This document shows, one piece after another, positions 23,090 through 33,560 of a stretch of 64,000 nt of DNA (positions within the stretch are counted from its first letter, which is position 1; each line of letters begins with the position of its first letter). Location of the stretch: positions 75,476,277-75,540,276 of the forward strand of contig NC_079137.1 in NCBI RefSeq assembly GCF_945859705.1, given 5' to 3'. Origin of the DNA: Episyrphus balteatus. Taxonomy: Eukaryota > Arthropoda > Insecta > Diptera > Syrphidae. A model generated the notes under the pieces. That model saw nothing but the letters and a program-made list of their open reading frames with translations, did not search any database and had not been told where the DNA came from. The translations under genes were made by a program, and so were the position numbers.

Positions 23090-24103
23090 ATGCCCTACGG
23101 ATCTGCAGCTGTCGCAGCTCGTGGTCTTCGTTTACCACCTTTACCAACAATTCGAGATCTTGTGAAATTATACAAGCTCCAAGCCATTAAGCAAATGTCA
23201 CAGAATTTTCTAATGGATGAACGATTGACTGACAAAATTGTGAAATCCGCAGGAAGAATAACAAACAACGATGTTGTCTTGGAAGTCGGTCCAGGACCGG
23301 GAGGAATCACAAGATCTATTTTAAGACGAAATCCGTCAAAAATAATCCTCGTCGAAAAAGATCGAAGGTTCCTTCCGACTTTGGAACTTCTTCAGGAATG
23401 TGCCAAGCCTTTGGGTGTCCAAATGGACATCCATCAAGCTGACATTCTAAGATTTCCAATGGAAGAACATGTCCCTGATATTTCCCAAAAACTCCACCTA
23501 ATTGGCAACCTTCCATTTGCTATATCGACTCGCCTATTAATCAATTGGTTTAAAGACTTGTCACTTCGACAAGGAGCTTTTCGTCGTAACGACACCACAA
23601 TGACGTTGACTTTTCAAAAAGAAGTCGCTGAAAGGATTTGTGCTCCTCTCGGAAGCGATCAACGTTGTCGTTTGTCGATAATGTCGCAAATTTGGACAGA
23701 ACCCAAACTCAAATTTATTATACCCGGGAAAGCATTTGTCCCAAAACCGGATGTCGATGTTGGAGTTGTAACATTGATTCCTTTGAAACAGCCAAAGACA
23801 GATATTCCTTTTGATGTGGTTGAACGTGTTAATCGGCATATATTTTCAATGAGACAGAAGTATTGCAGACGTGGGTATAGTAGGCTGTTTCCTGAAGAAC
23901 AACGAGATGAGACGACCTATGAAATGTTTGAGGAAGCTGAAGTTGAATCGACATTGAGACCATTTCAATTGTCTGTGGAGGAGTGTCTTCGGTTGACGGA
24001 AGTTTATTGGCAGTTTATTCAGAAGAATCCTGAGGTGGCAAAGTATGATCATCGTGGACCGAAGGCTATTAAGCAGGAAGAAGAAGTTTTTGTTGATTAT
24101 TAA
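23090..24103 (+). CDS. mtTFB1: Mitochondrial rRNA dimethyladenosine transferase 1 (TFB1M)
   Basis: The 337-residue product is a KsgA/Dim1-family SAM-dependent methyltransferase. Known family members dimethylate two adjacent adenines in the 3' hairpin of mitochondrial 12S rRNA. Visible motifs are SQNFLMDERLTDKIV at about residues 37-51, the SAM-binding loop LEVGPGPGGITRSIL at about 64-78, an acidic VEKD at about 86-89, QADIL at about 113-117, and the catalytic-site NLPF at about 139-142. A C-terminal helical part includes the conserved FSMRQK. The frame is a single intact exon of the length expected for the family. The N-terminus is moderately basic, as for a mitochondrial import signal. It is cotranscribed with Ccdc56, so a rRNA-modifying enzyme and a respiratory assembly factor are linked in expression. 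Confidence 0.96.
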   Translation: MPYGSAAVAARGLRLPPLPTIRDLVKLYKLQAIKQMSQNFLMDERLTDKIVKSAGRITNNDVVLEVGPGPGGITRSILRRNPSKIILVEKDRRFLPTLELLQECAKPLGVQMDIHQADILRFPMEEHVPDISQKLHLIGNLPFAISTRLLINWFKDLSLRQGAFRRNDTTMTLTFQKEVAERICAPLGSDQRCRLSIMSQIWTEPKLKFIIPGKAFVPKPDVDVGVVTLIPLKQPKTDIPFDVVERVNRHIFSMRQKYCRRGYSRLFPEEQRDETTYEMFEEAEVESTLRPFQLSVEECLRLTEVYWQFIQKNPEVAKYDHRGPKAIKQEEEVFVDY

Positions 24104-24121
24104 ATAAGGATTTTATGGCTA

Positions 24122-24127
24122 AATAAA
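24122..24127 (+). terminator. Poly(A) signal of the Ccdc56-mtTFB1 message
   Basis: AATAAA lies 19 bases after the mtTFB1 stop. No AATAAA separates the two coding regions, so both would share this signal. Confidence 0.7.
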
Positions 24128-24532
24128 GTTTGTATTACTGAAAATGCTTTAATGGAAGTTTTCTTTATTTCAATTGACTTTAGGCACTGACAAGAGATAT
24201 ATACAGATAGGTATTTTCATGGAAGGGTTTTGGTAAATTTTTGTCTGTTTTCGCTCATATTTCTTTAACAATTTACTAAGTTTTAGTATTTTAATACATT
24301 ACAATTAGTATATTAATTTGTTTCATTGTTCTTAATATTAAAAGTATTCTAACTATTGTGCTCTCTGAGTATATATTCAAATAAGATGTAACGGGTGTGT
24401 CGTTAGAAAGTCACACCAGATACATACGATACGACTAGTTCTTTTTCTTTTTGTAGATTGCAATAGTCACACTGTTTCTTGGTTTTTGGTATGATCTTGC
24501 TTCATACCAAACAAATATAACCTTGTATAGAT

Positions 24533-24740
24533 TTGAAACATTCAAAGGGTTTGTTGAATTTAAATCGACTGCATATCCACCATAAGTGTTCTTACATGAC
24601 ACTTTTTAATAACGAAATGGCGTGTTCTCTAACGACAACTACATGGACGAAGAAGAAGAGGAAACCGTTCAACATTTTCTGTGCATTCTTAAAGGAGAAG
24701 AAAGGAAATATGAAATTGGAAGGAGTTCACGTCATACTTC
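24533..24740 (+). pseudogene. Possible non-LTR retrotransposon remnant
   Basis: In one frame there is LNRLHIHHK, and after a frame change ACSL...NDNYMDEEEETVQHFLC. The pattern of a short Cys motif followed by acidic residues and ETV.HFLC resembles the C-terminal region of LINE-type polyproteins of the Jockey/R1 sort. The frame is broken and the piece is short. It may be a chance match. Confidence 0.3.
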
Positions 24741-25497
24741 TAATCAATGTTTGAATAAGATATTTGAATTTTGAAATAAAAAAATGTTATAGTTAGATGG
24801 TATGTTGAATTTCCGAGGATGTCAGTATTTCAAACAAGTCTGATGTATACTAGTTTTCGATTTTGGTATGTTAGCTTTGATGTTTTTCTTGAACATGGTT
24901 TTGTTCTTCAATTTTACATCTCTTGTATGTGCTTTAGGGTATTCATTTAATTTGAGAGAATTTTGTCGACTAAATCCTAAGCAAAATTTCTTTGCCATCT
25001 CGAATCTAGACACTGGGAGTCGACGATCATTTTGGTGGTTGCATTATCGTTCATTCACTGGATGTGGCCCAGGTAATGTAGTCTTCAAATAATGATTCCA
25101 GGTGAACCTCAACAAGTCCAAATAATAATAATAACAGTATAACTATCTCGAAATCAAATTTCTAGAAACCATAACCTTAAGAACCAAATGAAAGATAATA
25201 AGCTAAGTCGAAAAATGGGTTGAACTCAACTTGGAGAAGTGTGACGTAGGCAGAGATGTCTAAAAAGAACTAAAATATCACATTTTGAAAATAACGGTCA
25301 AGGCAATAGCGTCGTTTGTTCTACGCTAATCATGTTCGAAGGCTTATAGAATTTGAAGAAGTCGAGCAGGTTCTCACATAATTTTTGAAGCGTCTGAAGC
25401 TACCTAACAGCATGTGTAATAAATAATATAAGTGGATGATAGACGATTGCCTAAGTAAATAACAATGGTGGTGATGAGAAAGAAAGTTTCAGTCTTT

Positions 25498-25664
25498 CAG
25501 CCCTATTATGCTATTATCTAAAATAAGAAGCTTTTAAATGGCTTTGATATTAAATTTTAAAAAATAGTTCTTAAAATGTTCATAGAAGATTATTAAAGTC
25601 AATTTGACGTAATTAACCAAGAAAATCTTTCGATTCACGTGAATCGAATAGCAGAATAGGGCTG
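25498..25664. mobile_element. Small inverted-repeat element with central palindrome
   Basis: CAGCCCTATTATGCTATT on the left is matched by its inverse with one mismatch on the right. Just inside the right arm, at 25631-25646, CGATTCACGTGAATCG is a perfect 16-bp palindrome containing the E-box CACGTG. Confidence 0.6.
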
Positions 25665-26023
25665 TTGACGTAATTTAGTTTTTATATATAATTTCATGAA
25701 AGTAGGTAATTTTATTTATATTTATATAGTTCCATAAAGTGGTAGGAAATATACTTATTTGAATGGAGTCCATAAAATGTAAGGCAAAAAAAGAACAAAC
25801 CTTGTATTTTTCAAAGATCTAGCTATCTGTTACCAATTGCATTGGTTCTTGTTCAAGTTATTAAAACAAAAATGATGCTTTTGTGCAATCGTTTATGTTA
25901 TTTTTTACTATGCATTTTTTATAATTATAGTTATATGGAGTTAAATGTTCATATAAGTAAAATTTTAAATGTTTTTCGCCTTGATATTTTGTTTAAATAA
26001 AAGGTTCAAATACGTATGGAATA

Positions 26024-26164
26024 GTAGCTGCCTTCCTTTGGAAATATTTATCTACTTTTTAGTACTTAAAACTACTTTGATCTACTTTGCTATACTGAAA
26101 AAGTAGTTCAAAGCAGCTTTAAGTACTAAAAAGTAGATAAATATTTCCAAAGGAACGCAGCTAG
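26024..26164. mobile_element. Palindromic MITE ending in CTTTGGAAATATTTATC
   Basis: Two arms of about 60 bp, each with TCCTTTGGAAATATTTATCT and TTTTTAGTACTTAAA, are inverted around a short centre near 26090-26100. The outer ends (GTTCCTTTGG side) resemble those of the ACTCATGAGT MITE family further right, so it is probably a relative. Confidence 0.8.
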
Positions 26165-27171
26165 TATAAGAAAATGAAAGCTAGACTTGAAGAACTCGTC
26201 TTTAAAATTGTCTTGGAGTGCTCTATCGTGAATGGTGAATCTCCAAGGGAATCTCGTTTCTTTCGGAATCTGTTTTGCGATCGTGAATCTGAATCTTATA
26301 AAATGACAGCTAAATTCCCCTCGAAATGTATTGCCGATACCAATAGATTCCCAGGGAAACATTTCATGATCATGATTACATAGCTTCTGGATGCATCTCT
26401 TTCCGTTGCTGTTTTTTATTTTTAAATGATAAATTAACATTTGTTCCGTTTATAGACACTTGAAGAAGTGTTAAAAAAATTGATCCCGTTCGAAAAGTGT
26501 TTGAAAAAATATCTTCGTATTCGCTCTCTAAATATCGATGTAAGACCATGCCTTTCGTTTAATCGAATTAACGAACGACCGAATTCATTTGTCCTTTTTG
26601 ATCTACTTTATTGAGTGCTTCATCAAAGCAATAAAACATATTTTTCAGTTTTATTCATAGCTGAAAGGTGTTTATCGTGAAAAGATGCCGTGGTTAATAA
26701 CACTTGAACATTTTGTTTTTTTCCCAGGAAAAAAAATGATACAGAGAAAAATCATTGACCGCTTCCCAAATTCCCTGACCAAATTTGTGTTCCCTATTCC
26801 TGACTTTCCAGTTTAGCGGACAACATGTATTAGGTTTTTCAGTAATTCATCTCATCATTTGGTTTGGTTACTTTCATGATGATCGTTTTGGTTGGTAGGT
26901 TGTTAAATCGTGTCGAGGTCATAACTTCCATGTGTGGATGTGGATCCATTACCTAGGAAGAGCTAATTATCACCATATTTAAAGCTGCTACAATATTGAC
27001 TAGTCAGTCGGAAGGCGTCTGGTATTGTTTCCAAGAGCCTGTGCTTACAACTCAATATCACAAATCTCAATACGACAAATATGAAGTTATTTATCGACCT
27101 TAGCATTAAAGTCCAAAAGTACAATTTTCATATCGAAAAATCGACAATTAATTTGAAAAAAAACTCCCTCG

Positions 27172-27177
27172 TTTATT
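27172..27177 (-). terminator. Candidate poly(A) signal of the Ly6 gene
   Basis: AATAAA on the minus strand lies about 155 bases past the stop codon. Other AT-rich candidates exist. Confidence 0.4.
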
Positions 27178-27333
27178 TTAAAAATTGTATTTGTTTTGTA
27201 TAAAATTTGTTAAACACAAGGCACAGTAGTTAAAATTGTAAAAAAAAACTGTATACAAATTGGATTTTGTACAAAATTTTTTGGACGGAATTAGTTTCGA
27301 CTTAAAATACAATAAAAATTATTCGATTCGTTT

Positions 27334-27944
27334 TTATCTTAATGCAACTCCTAATAAACCAACCAAAGCTACCCCAACAACTATTAAATTTGTGCTAATT
27401 GTTGTGGCTCCATTGCATCGATGATCGAGAAAACAGAAACAATATTCCACATCAGTGAAATAGTCTCTACGGACGTCGTGTTCCTTGACAGTGTGATTGA
27501 CATAATGAGCCAATCGAACGTCGACAGCAGCTTTGCGACATCCTTCGTATTTATCAGCTGGAATGTCTGTTCGGAAATTTAAAGCACTCAAACATTCTCG
27601 GATAATTGTTTGTTTAGCTAAAATCACAATTTAACAATAATTTTCATTTCTATTCGAATTAATTGAGAAAAAGAAATACCTCCTCTTTTTTCTGTCACTT
27701 TCACACAAATATCTTCATCTTCTGGACAATGTTCGCCAAGGAATCCAATACCTCGCCAATTGAAGTTTTCACCACATCCAGGTGTGGCTGAAGTGCAACG
27801 ATAGCACCAAATAGCCAAACCTGCATTAAATTGATAAATAAATTATTGAGAATCTAAGAGTTTTCATGCTTAATGAACACCACACATACTTTGTTCAATG
27901 GTTATTGATAAAATAATGAGAATAAATAGAGTTAGGGAAGCCAT
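27334..27944 (-). CDS. crim: GPI-anchored Ly6/uPAR-domain protein, probably crim
   Basis: Three exons join in frame: 27890-27944, 27680-27820 and 27617 down to 27334, all with GT-AG borders, giving 159 residues. The start encodes a signal peptide (MASLTLFILIILSITIEQ, ending SLA). The mature part opens IWCYRC and has ten cysteines, ending CFCFLDHRCNG, the Ly6/uPAR three-finger pattern. A hydrophobic C-terminal tail (LIVVGVALVGLLGVAL) suits GPI anchoring. Several fly Ly6 proteins of this class are required in septate junction assembly in epithelia. The core NWRGIGFLGEHCP and KEHDVRRDY regions look like Drosophila crim from memory, which I could not verify. The family call is strong and the exact paralogue less so. 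Introns are 69 and 62 bp. Confidence 0.88.
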
Positions 27945-28919
27945 TTGAGTTGATAAATATAGTCTTGTCAATATTTATTAAATATTTAATACATAAAATG
28001 GACAACAAATAAACAAATAAAAGTAGAATTAAAGAAAAATTAACAAAACAACGCCCATAAATTGTTTTCTCAATAAATATAAATGACATTTGAATTAAGA
28101 ATTTTTTGTTTGACACATGACGCATGTCTTCGTGTTGATGCAAGCGCTAACTGGTGGTGGATAGTAGGGCAAAACTCATTTATAGGGTGACTCAATTTTT
28201 TTTAACTTTTATTACAAAACATTTGATTATTAAAATTTATGAAATTTGTTGGCTCAAGATAGAAATATCGTCACTTTTGGCCAAAAATTAGATTTTTGAT
28301 TTACTGTCCTGTGCATTTTTCTTGACTCCAAGAGCTGTGTTGACGGTTTTTTCACTTTTAATTCATTTATTTCTTGCTTTAAAAATTATTTTCTGTTGAT
28401 TTTTCTTGATTTTAAATTAATTTTGATTTTCGTTGTCGACTTTGGAGACTTGAAAATTTTTCGTTTCGCATCAGCGAAATCAGAAGAAAATGATGGAGAC
28501 ATAAAGCGTCAATACGTTTACGTATATGCCGTAGTTCGACCCCTGTATTGATCCAAAATACAGATTTGTATAAACTCTTTTTCTTTTTATTTTGGAACCA
28601 TGCTATAATCTAGTTTATAATCTAGATTACTGTAAAATCGCCTGAAAATCTACTAGTCTTTGTTAGCGGATACACTTTTATAACACATTGTTCTGTTTGG
28701 TATAACAGTTAAAGGACATAGTGAGAAAATAGAAAGCTTTTAAATGTAGTGTAATAAGACCGGGACTTTAAGTGGAAACAAATAAAAAAAGGGATACCTA
28801 TTTGGTTTAAAAACGTAGAATTTTCATCTATTTGCATTTGATACTGCCAACAGGCTCTTTGAGCATTGAGTAACGGGAAAATGTCAAAGCAAATCTAGTT
28901 TACGTGTGATGTGAATATT
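27945..28919. other. Spacer upstream of the Ly6 gene
   Basis: I see no coding exon. The first few hundred bases are the presumed promoter and 5' leader of the Ly6 gene. At about 28430-28480 there is a truncated end of a CCTAGTACGC MITE (GACTTTGGAGACTTGAAAA, TTTCGTTTCGC). Confidence 0.5.
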
Positions 28920-28959
28920 AGCCCTGTTTCATTGGAGGTGGTAGTCTACTAATAGTAGA

Positions 28960-29325
28960 TGTTTTTAGGTAATATCTTTCAAACTGACATTTGTCGCCAA
29001 ATTGTCAAAACATGACAATTTGGCGACCAATGTCAGCTACCGTAATTCTTATTTTTTTTATTTACCGACGAAAAAACACACAAAAACCGAAAAACCACGC
29101 ACACCACTGATTTTTTAACAATTATTCACCATTTTCCGCGAAGAAACACGAAGAAAATTTGTTATTTTTTAATTTATAATTTTTTCAAATGACATTTTAT
29201 AAATTAAAACAAAAACAAATTTCCTGTTTACTGCGATTGAAATATAAAAATTAAAGGCCGACCTGACAGATTGGTGCCCTTTTGTGACAAACAAATCTTG
29301 ACAACGTTCGGAAGATATTACCTTA
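28960..29325. mobile_element. Inverted-repeat element with GGTAATATCTT ends
   Basis: GGTAATATCTTTCAAAC at the left has an inverted match, GTTCGGAAGATATTACC, at the right. Inside is a 23-bp stem hairpin at 28984-29036. Just before it, at about 28921-28955, sits one end of the ACTCATGAGT-type MITE (CATTGGAGGTGGTAGTCTAC). Confidence 0.5.
28984..29036. repeat. Hairpin with 23-bp arms
   Basis: CTGACATTTGTCGCCAAATT... is followed after a 7-base loop by its inverse with a single mismatch. Confidence 0.85.
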
Positions 29326-29329
29326 TTAT

Positions 29330-29858
29330 AGGTCTGTTTAATGAATCTGATCCGCACAGAAAAGATCCAAAAAGTACAAGTTTTTGTGTTTCATGAAAAA
29401 AAACTCACCCCAACTTGTTCTACAATCTGTCATTTTATGTTTCATGAATTTGTTTAGCACAGAAAAGTTCAAGTTTTTCTGCTCCTACTTTTTTGGTGGA
29501 GCAGCTTTGTGAAAACTGTCAAATGCCAAAATATCACTTGCCAATTTATTGTTTTTTTTTTTCAATCAAACACATTTTTTCAATTCAATCGTTATAAAAC
29601 ATATTAAAAATAATTTAAAATATGGAAAATTACCAAATTGAAATAAAATCCACGTCTGGACATACATTGACCGTTCAAGTTCCCTAAAACAGGAAGTGTT
29701 TAAATTAAAATTTAAATTTAAATTTACAGCTGATTGGAAACTGCCAAAAATATAAAACAGGTAGCTGATCTTTTCTGTTCTAATTTGTTTTGACAGCTTT
29801 CATTCATTTGTGCTGTTCTGATCTATTCTTTTCTGGTTTTTCTTCATTAAACAGACCT
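29330..29858. mobile_element. TIR element with AGGTCTGTTTAATGAA ends
   Basis: The 16-bp terminus AGGTCTGTTTAATGAA is repeated exactly inverted at the right end. TAT flanks both ends, a possible 3-bp duplication. GATC.....TTTTCTG words recur near each end. No coding sequence. Confidence 0.75.
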
Positions 29859-30649
29859 TATGTGTACTGTGATTGTAGAACGCTTCGTTATCTTGCTACT
29901 GAAATCCATGATTATCTTTTGGTAGAAAGATTCCCATTTTGATTTTTTTCACCTAGTGCAGTGTTATCCTATGTATTATAAATGTGTCATTACAAAAATT
30001 CAATTGGATTTTGAGCATTTGCTCGAAATCTAAGACTGTAAAATTTTTATCTCTTAAGGAATGACCACACCCAGAAAGGTATGGGTAATTGTTTGAAAAA
30101 AATTCTAAATTTGGGACTCAGCATTCAGATGTGGAATTTTTATCATATCATGCATGAAAAAAATTTCAAAAAATTGTTTGCCAACATTGTGAATTTTGGC
30201 GCCACTTGGAACAATTTTTTTAATTTTAAATTTTTTTGTATATATTGGTAATTTTGGTTATACCTTAACATTACTCATACCGTAAGTGTTAATTAAGTAA
30301 ATGAACTATAAAAAAGTGACGAATAGAAATTTCCTTATTTAATCAAAATTAACACATTAGGTGTGTTTTTTTGTTTATCTATATAGATTTTGTGCAAAAA
30401 AACGACATCGAGATTTTTGAAATGAAAACAATTTACGTGTTAATTACAACAAAAACTTTATCTGTATAGATTTTTGAAAAATCCAGATAATTATCCAGAT
30501 TTTACTTTCTCTCGATAGAAAACAGTACTGCCAAGGTACATTACACTTATTAAATGTCAGATTCCAATAAACGACAGCTGCAGTTGACAGATATATGACA
30601 AAAAAAAATTTAATATTTAAAATTGAATTCAATTAGGAATAACAAACAA

Positions 30650-31750
30650 CACAAATCAATGTAAGTATAAGCATATTTTTTGGAAAAAGATGAAAATTGT
30701 ACGATAAACTTTGGTTTTTTTTTTAATTTAATAATTTTAGGATTCACGTGTTTGCAAGAGTGCGATATCTTCCCCAAAATTAAAGAAAAAAACCTGAAAA
30801 GGAGATGGAAAGTAAATCAATTTATTCTTACAATGAACTAGCGTATTAATCTTTTTTTCTAGGAATTATTTCACAAAAGAAGAATTCTGTGTACTATGCG
30901 CTTGGGTCTTAATCGTGTCGGTACCTTCAACCCTCACAGCCAAAATGTAATGTCAAATGCTCTTGGAATGCGCGCTCGTTTGCGAAAACGTCTATTCTTA
31001 GACGATCAACATGAATAAATGATAACAAAGCTCTTGTTGTTAATAAATTGCATCGTTAGAATGCCCACCACAAAAACAGTCTCTTACATTTTTAAAATGA
31101 TACACGTCATGTATGCGTGCGCTGCGAAGAAAAGCAAATACAAATATACCTCCCGACACATATTCCCCCAGGAAACACTTTTCATCCCAAACAGCAGACA
31201 GCAACAAGCAAGACAATCCTAACATTGCATTATGCAGCTCATTCAACACCCAAAAATCCTTCAGCTCCCGTTGATGAAAAACCATTTCATAAGAGATCGC
31301 TTCACTGCGTTCAAACTTGGACGACATGTGCATGATAAGTGAAGTGTGGAAACAAATGGCATGTTGAAAGTGGTAATTGTTTCAGAGCATCATTTAGCTC
31401 CCCAATTGGTTGCAGGTAATATTTTTATTGATTCTCCTTTTTTGGTTCGATATATTCCTTATGTACTCTGCCTGCATTGATGTCGTTTTGTTTCTGTAGG
31501 ACATGTCTTCTACAAATGGGTCTAAAGCCCCCATCGAGCTCCCGAGAAAATCTGCATGAATCTTCTTCGCAATTGCTTTCCCCTCCTAAACAGTTATGCA
31601 GAGGGAGGAATTAAGGCAAAACACATGGATTCCCAACCCAACTTAACCAACCCTACAACTGGACATCCGGGTCTGAACAACTCGAGTACGGCAGACTTTT
31701 TAAACTAAGTTTATCCATGTATTATATTTGTTTATATTTTATAACTTTGT
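30650..31750 (+). other. Spliced-looking unidentified cargo segment
   Basis: Splice-like junctions occur in order on the plus strand: a donor CAAT|GTAAGT near 30660, an acceptor TTTTAG|GATTCACG near 30741, a donor GGAAA|GTAAATC near 30811, an acceptor TTTCTAG|GAATT near 30863, a donor TTGCAG|GTAATA near 31415, and an acceptor TTCTGTAG|GACATG near 31500. Joining 30741-30811 with 30863 onward keeps one frame open into LFHKRRILCTMRLGLNRV and on to LRKRLFLDDQHE, stopping at about 31017. Later small frames include MLKVVIVSEHHLAPQLVAG (split by the 31415-31500 intron) and a 50-residue frame at 31556-31708 ending STADFLN. I recognise none of these. It may be an untranslated or short-ORF transcript, or another captured gene fragment. 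Confidence 0.35.
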
Positions 31751-32188
31751 CATTATTATTTAACGTTAGACCCCCTTTGTGCCATCAAAATTTTAAATGT
31801 ATCTTAGAAATAAGTTATTTTATTATTAAATTGCAAATTGCAAAATTAAAACGTAATCCGTTTTGCTTTTTCTCATTAAGATTTATCTGACAAGTTTCCA
31901 ATCCGATATGAAAATTAAATGAACAAATTTGTGCGCGCCTCACTGCATAATCTCGGAACTGCACTTACAAAATGTTTCCATAAAAAATTCAACACATAAC
32001 TTTGTATTAGTTTTTAGAAATAAAAAACATACTCAAAGAAAGAATTACTCAGCTTTTGACAAAATTTACCTATATATTTATTTAACATTTTTGTTTCATG
32101 TTTTTTTTTTTTTTCATAAGTAGGTACCTACTCAGTAAATACTCTTTTACTAATTTTCATTATCATACATACACAAAACAAAAAAAAA

Positions 32189-33560
32189 AACAATCACCGA
32201 TGCCGAGGGCACTTCGGTATTCCATAAATCAAGGCGACCACTGCCGTCGACAGAAGCGAACAAGGCGGGATGAATTGGAGACCATAACATAATTTGAATT
32301 TTCTTCAAATGAATATAATGGTTTAGTGTCCTACAAGTAAATACAAAAAATGTAATACATATTGGTCGTTATAGTAGATATTAAATTTCACCTTAAGACT
32401 CCATAACTTTATTGTCCAATCAATGGACGATGTAAGAAACAAATCACCAAAATCTGTTGTAGATTGATTTGGATGAGTTGATATTCCCGTCACTGGACCC
32501 AAATGTTTCTCATAGACTTCAGACACACCCGAACGTATTCCATGTCGATAAGCTTGAGTAGAAACAACAATTTATTTATAAGCAAATGAAAAATCACAAC
32601 AAACTTTTACCATAATAAACATTGCCATCTTCACTACCCATAACCAGATTGTTAATCTCATTCGATGGAAAGGACATGCAACTGATAGCAATTGGGTTCG
32701 ATTGCCGTGGCTGCAATTCCAGTGTATCTCCATGAGCAAAGCTTGCCATCGGATGAGATCGATAACACATTGTCTGCATTCTGTGTGCCAACCATTTGCA
32801 AACAATACACTGGATGCGTATGTGCAGTTGCACTTAGAGGTGCTCTGCTGGTTTAGCAAAGCATGTTGACATAACGGCACTTTGACAATGGAATACATCT
32901 TCGGGTGTTTGTTTTTTATATTTTGTGTTCCAGACCATTACAACACCATCTGGTTCATTGTGACTCTCCTTAAAAAATTTAGTGGGTTTTAGATAGAATC
33001 GTAGAAAAAAATACAAATGCAAACCTCATGATTGTGATATGAAACAACAACCAGTTCAGGAAAATGTGTTGGCCAATCCATTGAAGTGACGCATCGATTC
33101 TTAGACCATCGGTCTTCGTGGAAATCTCGATTCAATGACAACCTAGCATGTGTCCTCTCATCGTTTGACTCCTATCACCACCTCCAATGTATTCGGTGTA
33201 GATGTCGACATTCTCAGATAGAGCCCTTTCGAAGACACGTCCAGCGGGTAAAACAAACCTTTGAAAGTCCGCCGACAAGATGATCATCTGTTTTTGTTCT
33301 TCCGATAGTTCCTTAACTGAAAGCACAAATGTTAAATTAATGTAAAGAGAGGAGAGAAAAAATTCACTTACTTTATTTTTCTCTTCAGGCTCTTTTTTGT
33401 GTTCAAGTGGTGTTATGGCTGATGCAACTTCCTTCATAGTGGGCAAACCATGTGGTAGAATTCCTGGTGGTAGTTTGGAATGGAACCCATTGTCGATGTG
33501 TGGCAGCGATCTCTGTTCGTCATCTCCTTGGGCATCATAAGTAAGCATAGGTAAAACAGG
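32189..33560 (-). pseudogene. sw: Broken fragment of cytoplasmic dynein intermediate chain
   Basis: The reading follows cytoplasmic dynein intermediate chain, a WD-repeat subunit that links dynein to cargo and dynactin. In order, the minus strand gives LTYDAQGDDEQRSLPHIDNG, KLPPGILPHGLP, LSEEQKQMIILSADFQRF, RALSENVDIYTEYIGGGD, NEPDGVVMVWNTKYKK, PEDVFHCQSAVMSTCFAK, EINNLVMGSEDGNVYYG, KHLGPVTGISTH and FLTSSIDWTIKLWSLK. Four short introns with GT-AG borders are kept (33317-33371, 32969-33024, 32553-32610, 32331-32391), so it is not a processed copy. Damage includes a frameshift just after IGGGD, loss of about 30 codons after CFAK, loss of codons before DTLEL, and a shift after NYVM. The N-terminal third and the C-terminus are absent. 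It lies inside the TIR element 30360-33784. Confidence 0.88.

Larger units (their letters stand above)
24128..27333. other. Spacer with repeats, no recognised intact gene
   Basis: It holds a probable retrotransposon remnant (24533-24740), a small inverted-repeat element (25498-25664) and a palindromic MITE (26024-26164). A stretch at 26126-26440 is open on both strands (104 codons on minus, 69 on plus) but encodes no domain I recognise. The last 200 bases are the 3' untranslated region of the Ly6 gene. Confidence 0.45.

Noticed and set aside
26126..26440. Open frames on both strands (104 and 69 codons)
   Set aside because: Neither shows a family motif and both cannot be real. No splice or promoter context supports either.
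31040..31335. Overlapping 97- and 72-codon frames on opposite strands in the transposon cargo
   Set aside because: Neither matches a family I know. The spliced-looking plus-strand structure gives different frames, so I list only the segment.
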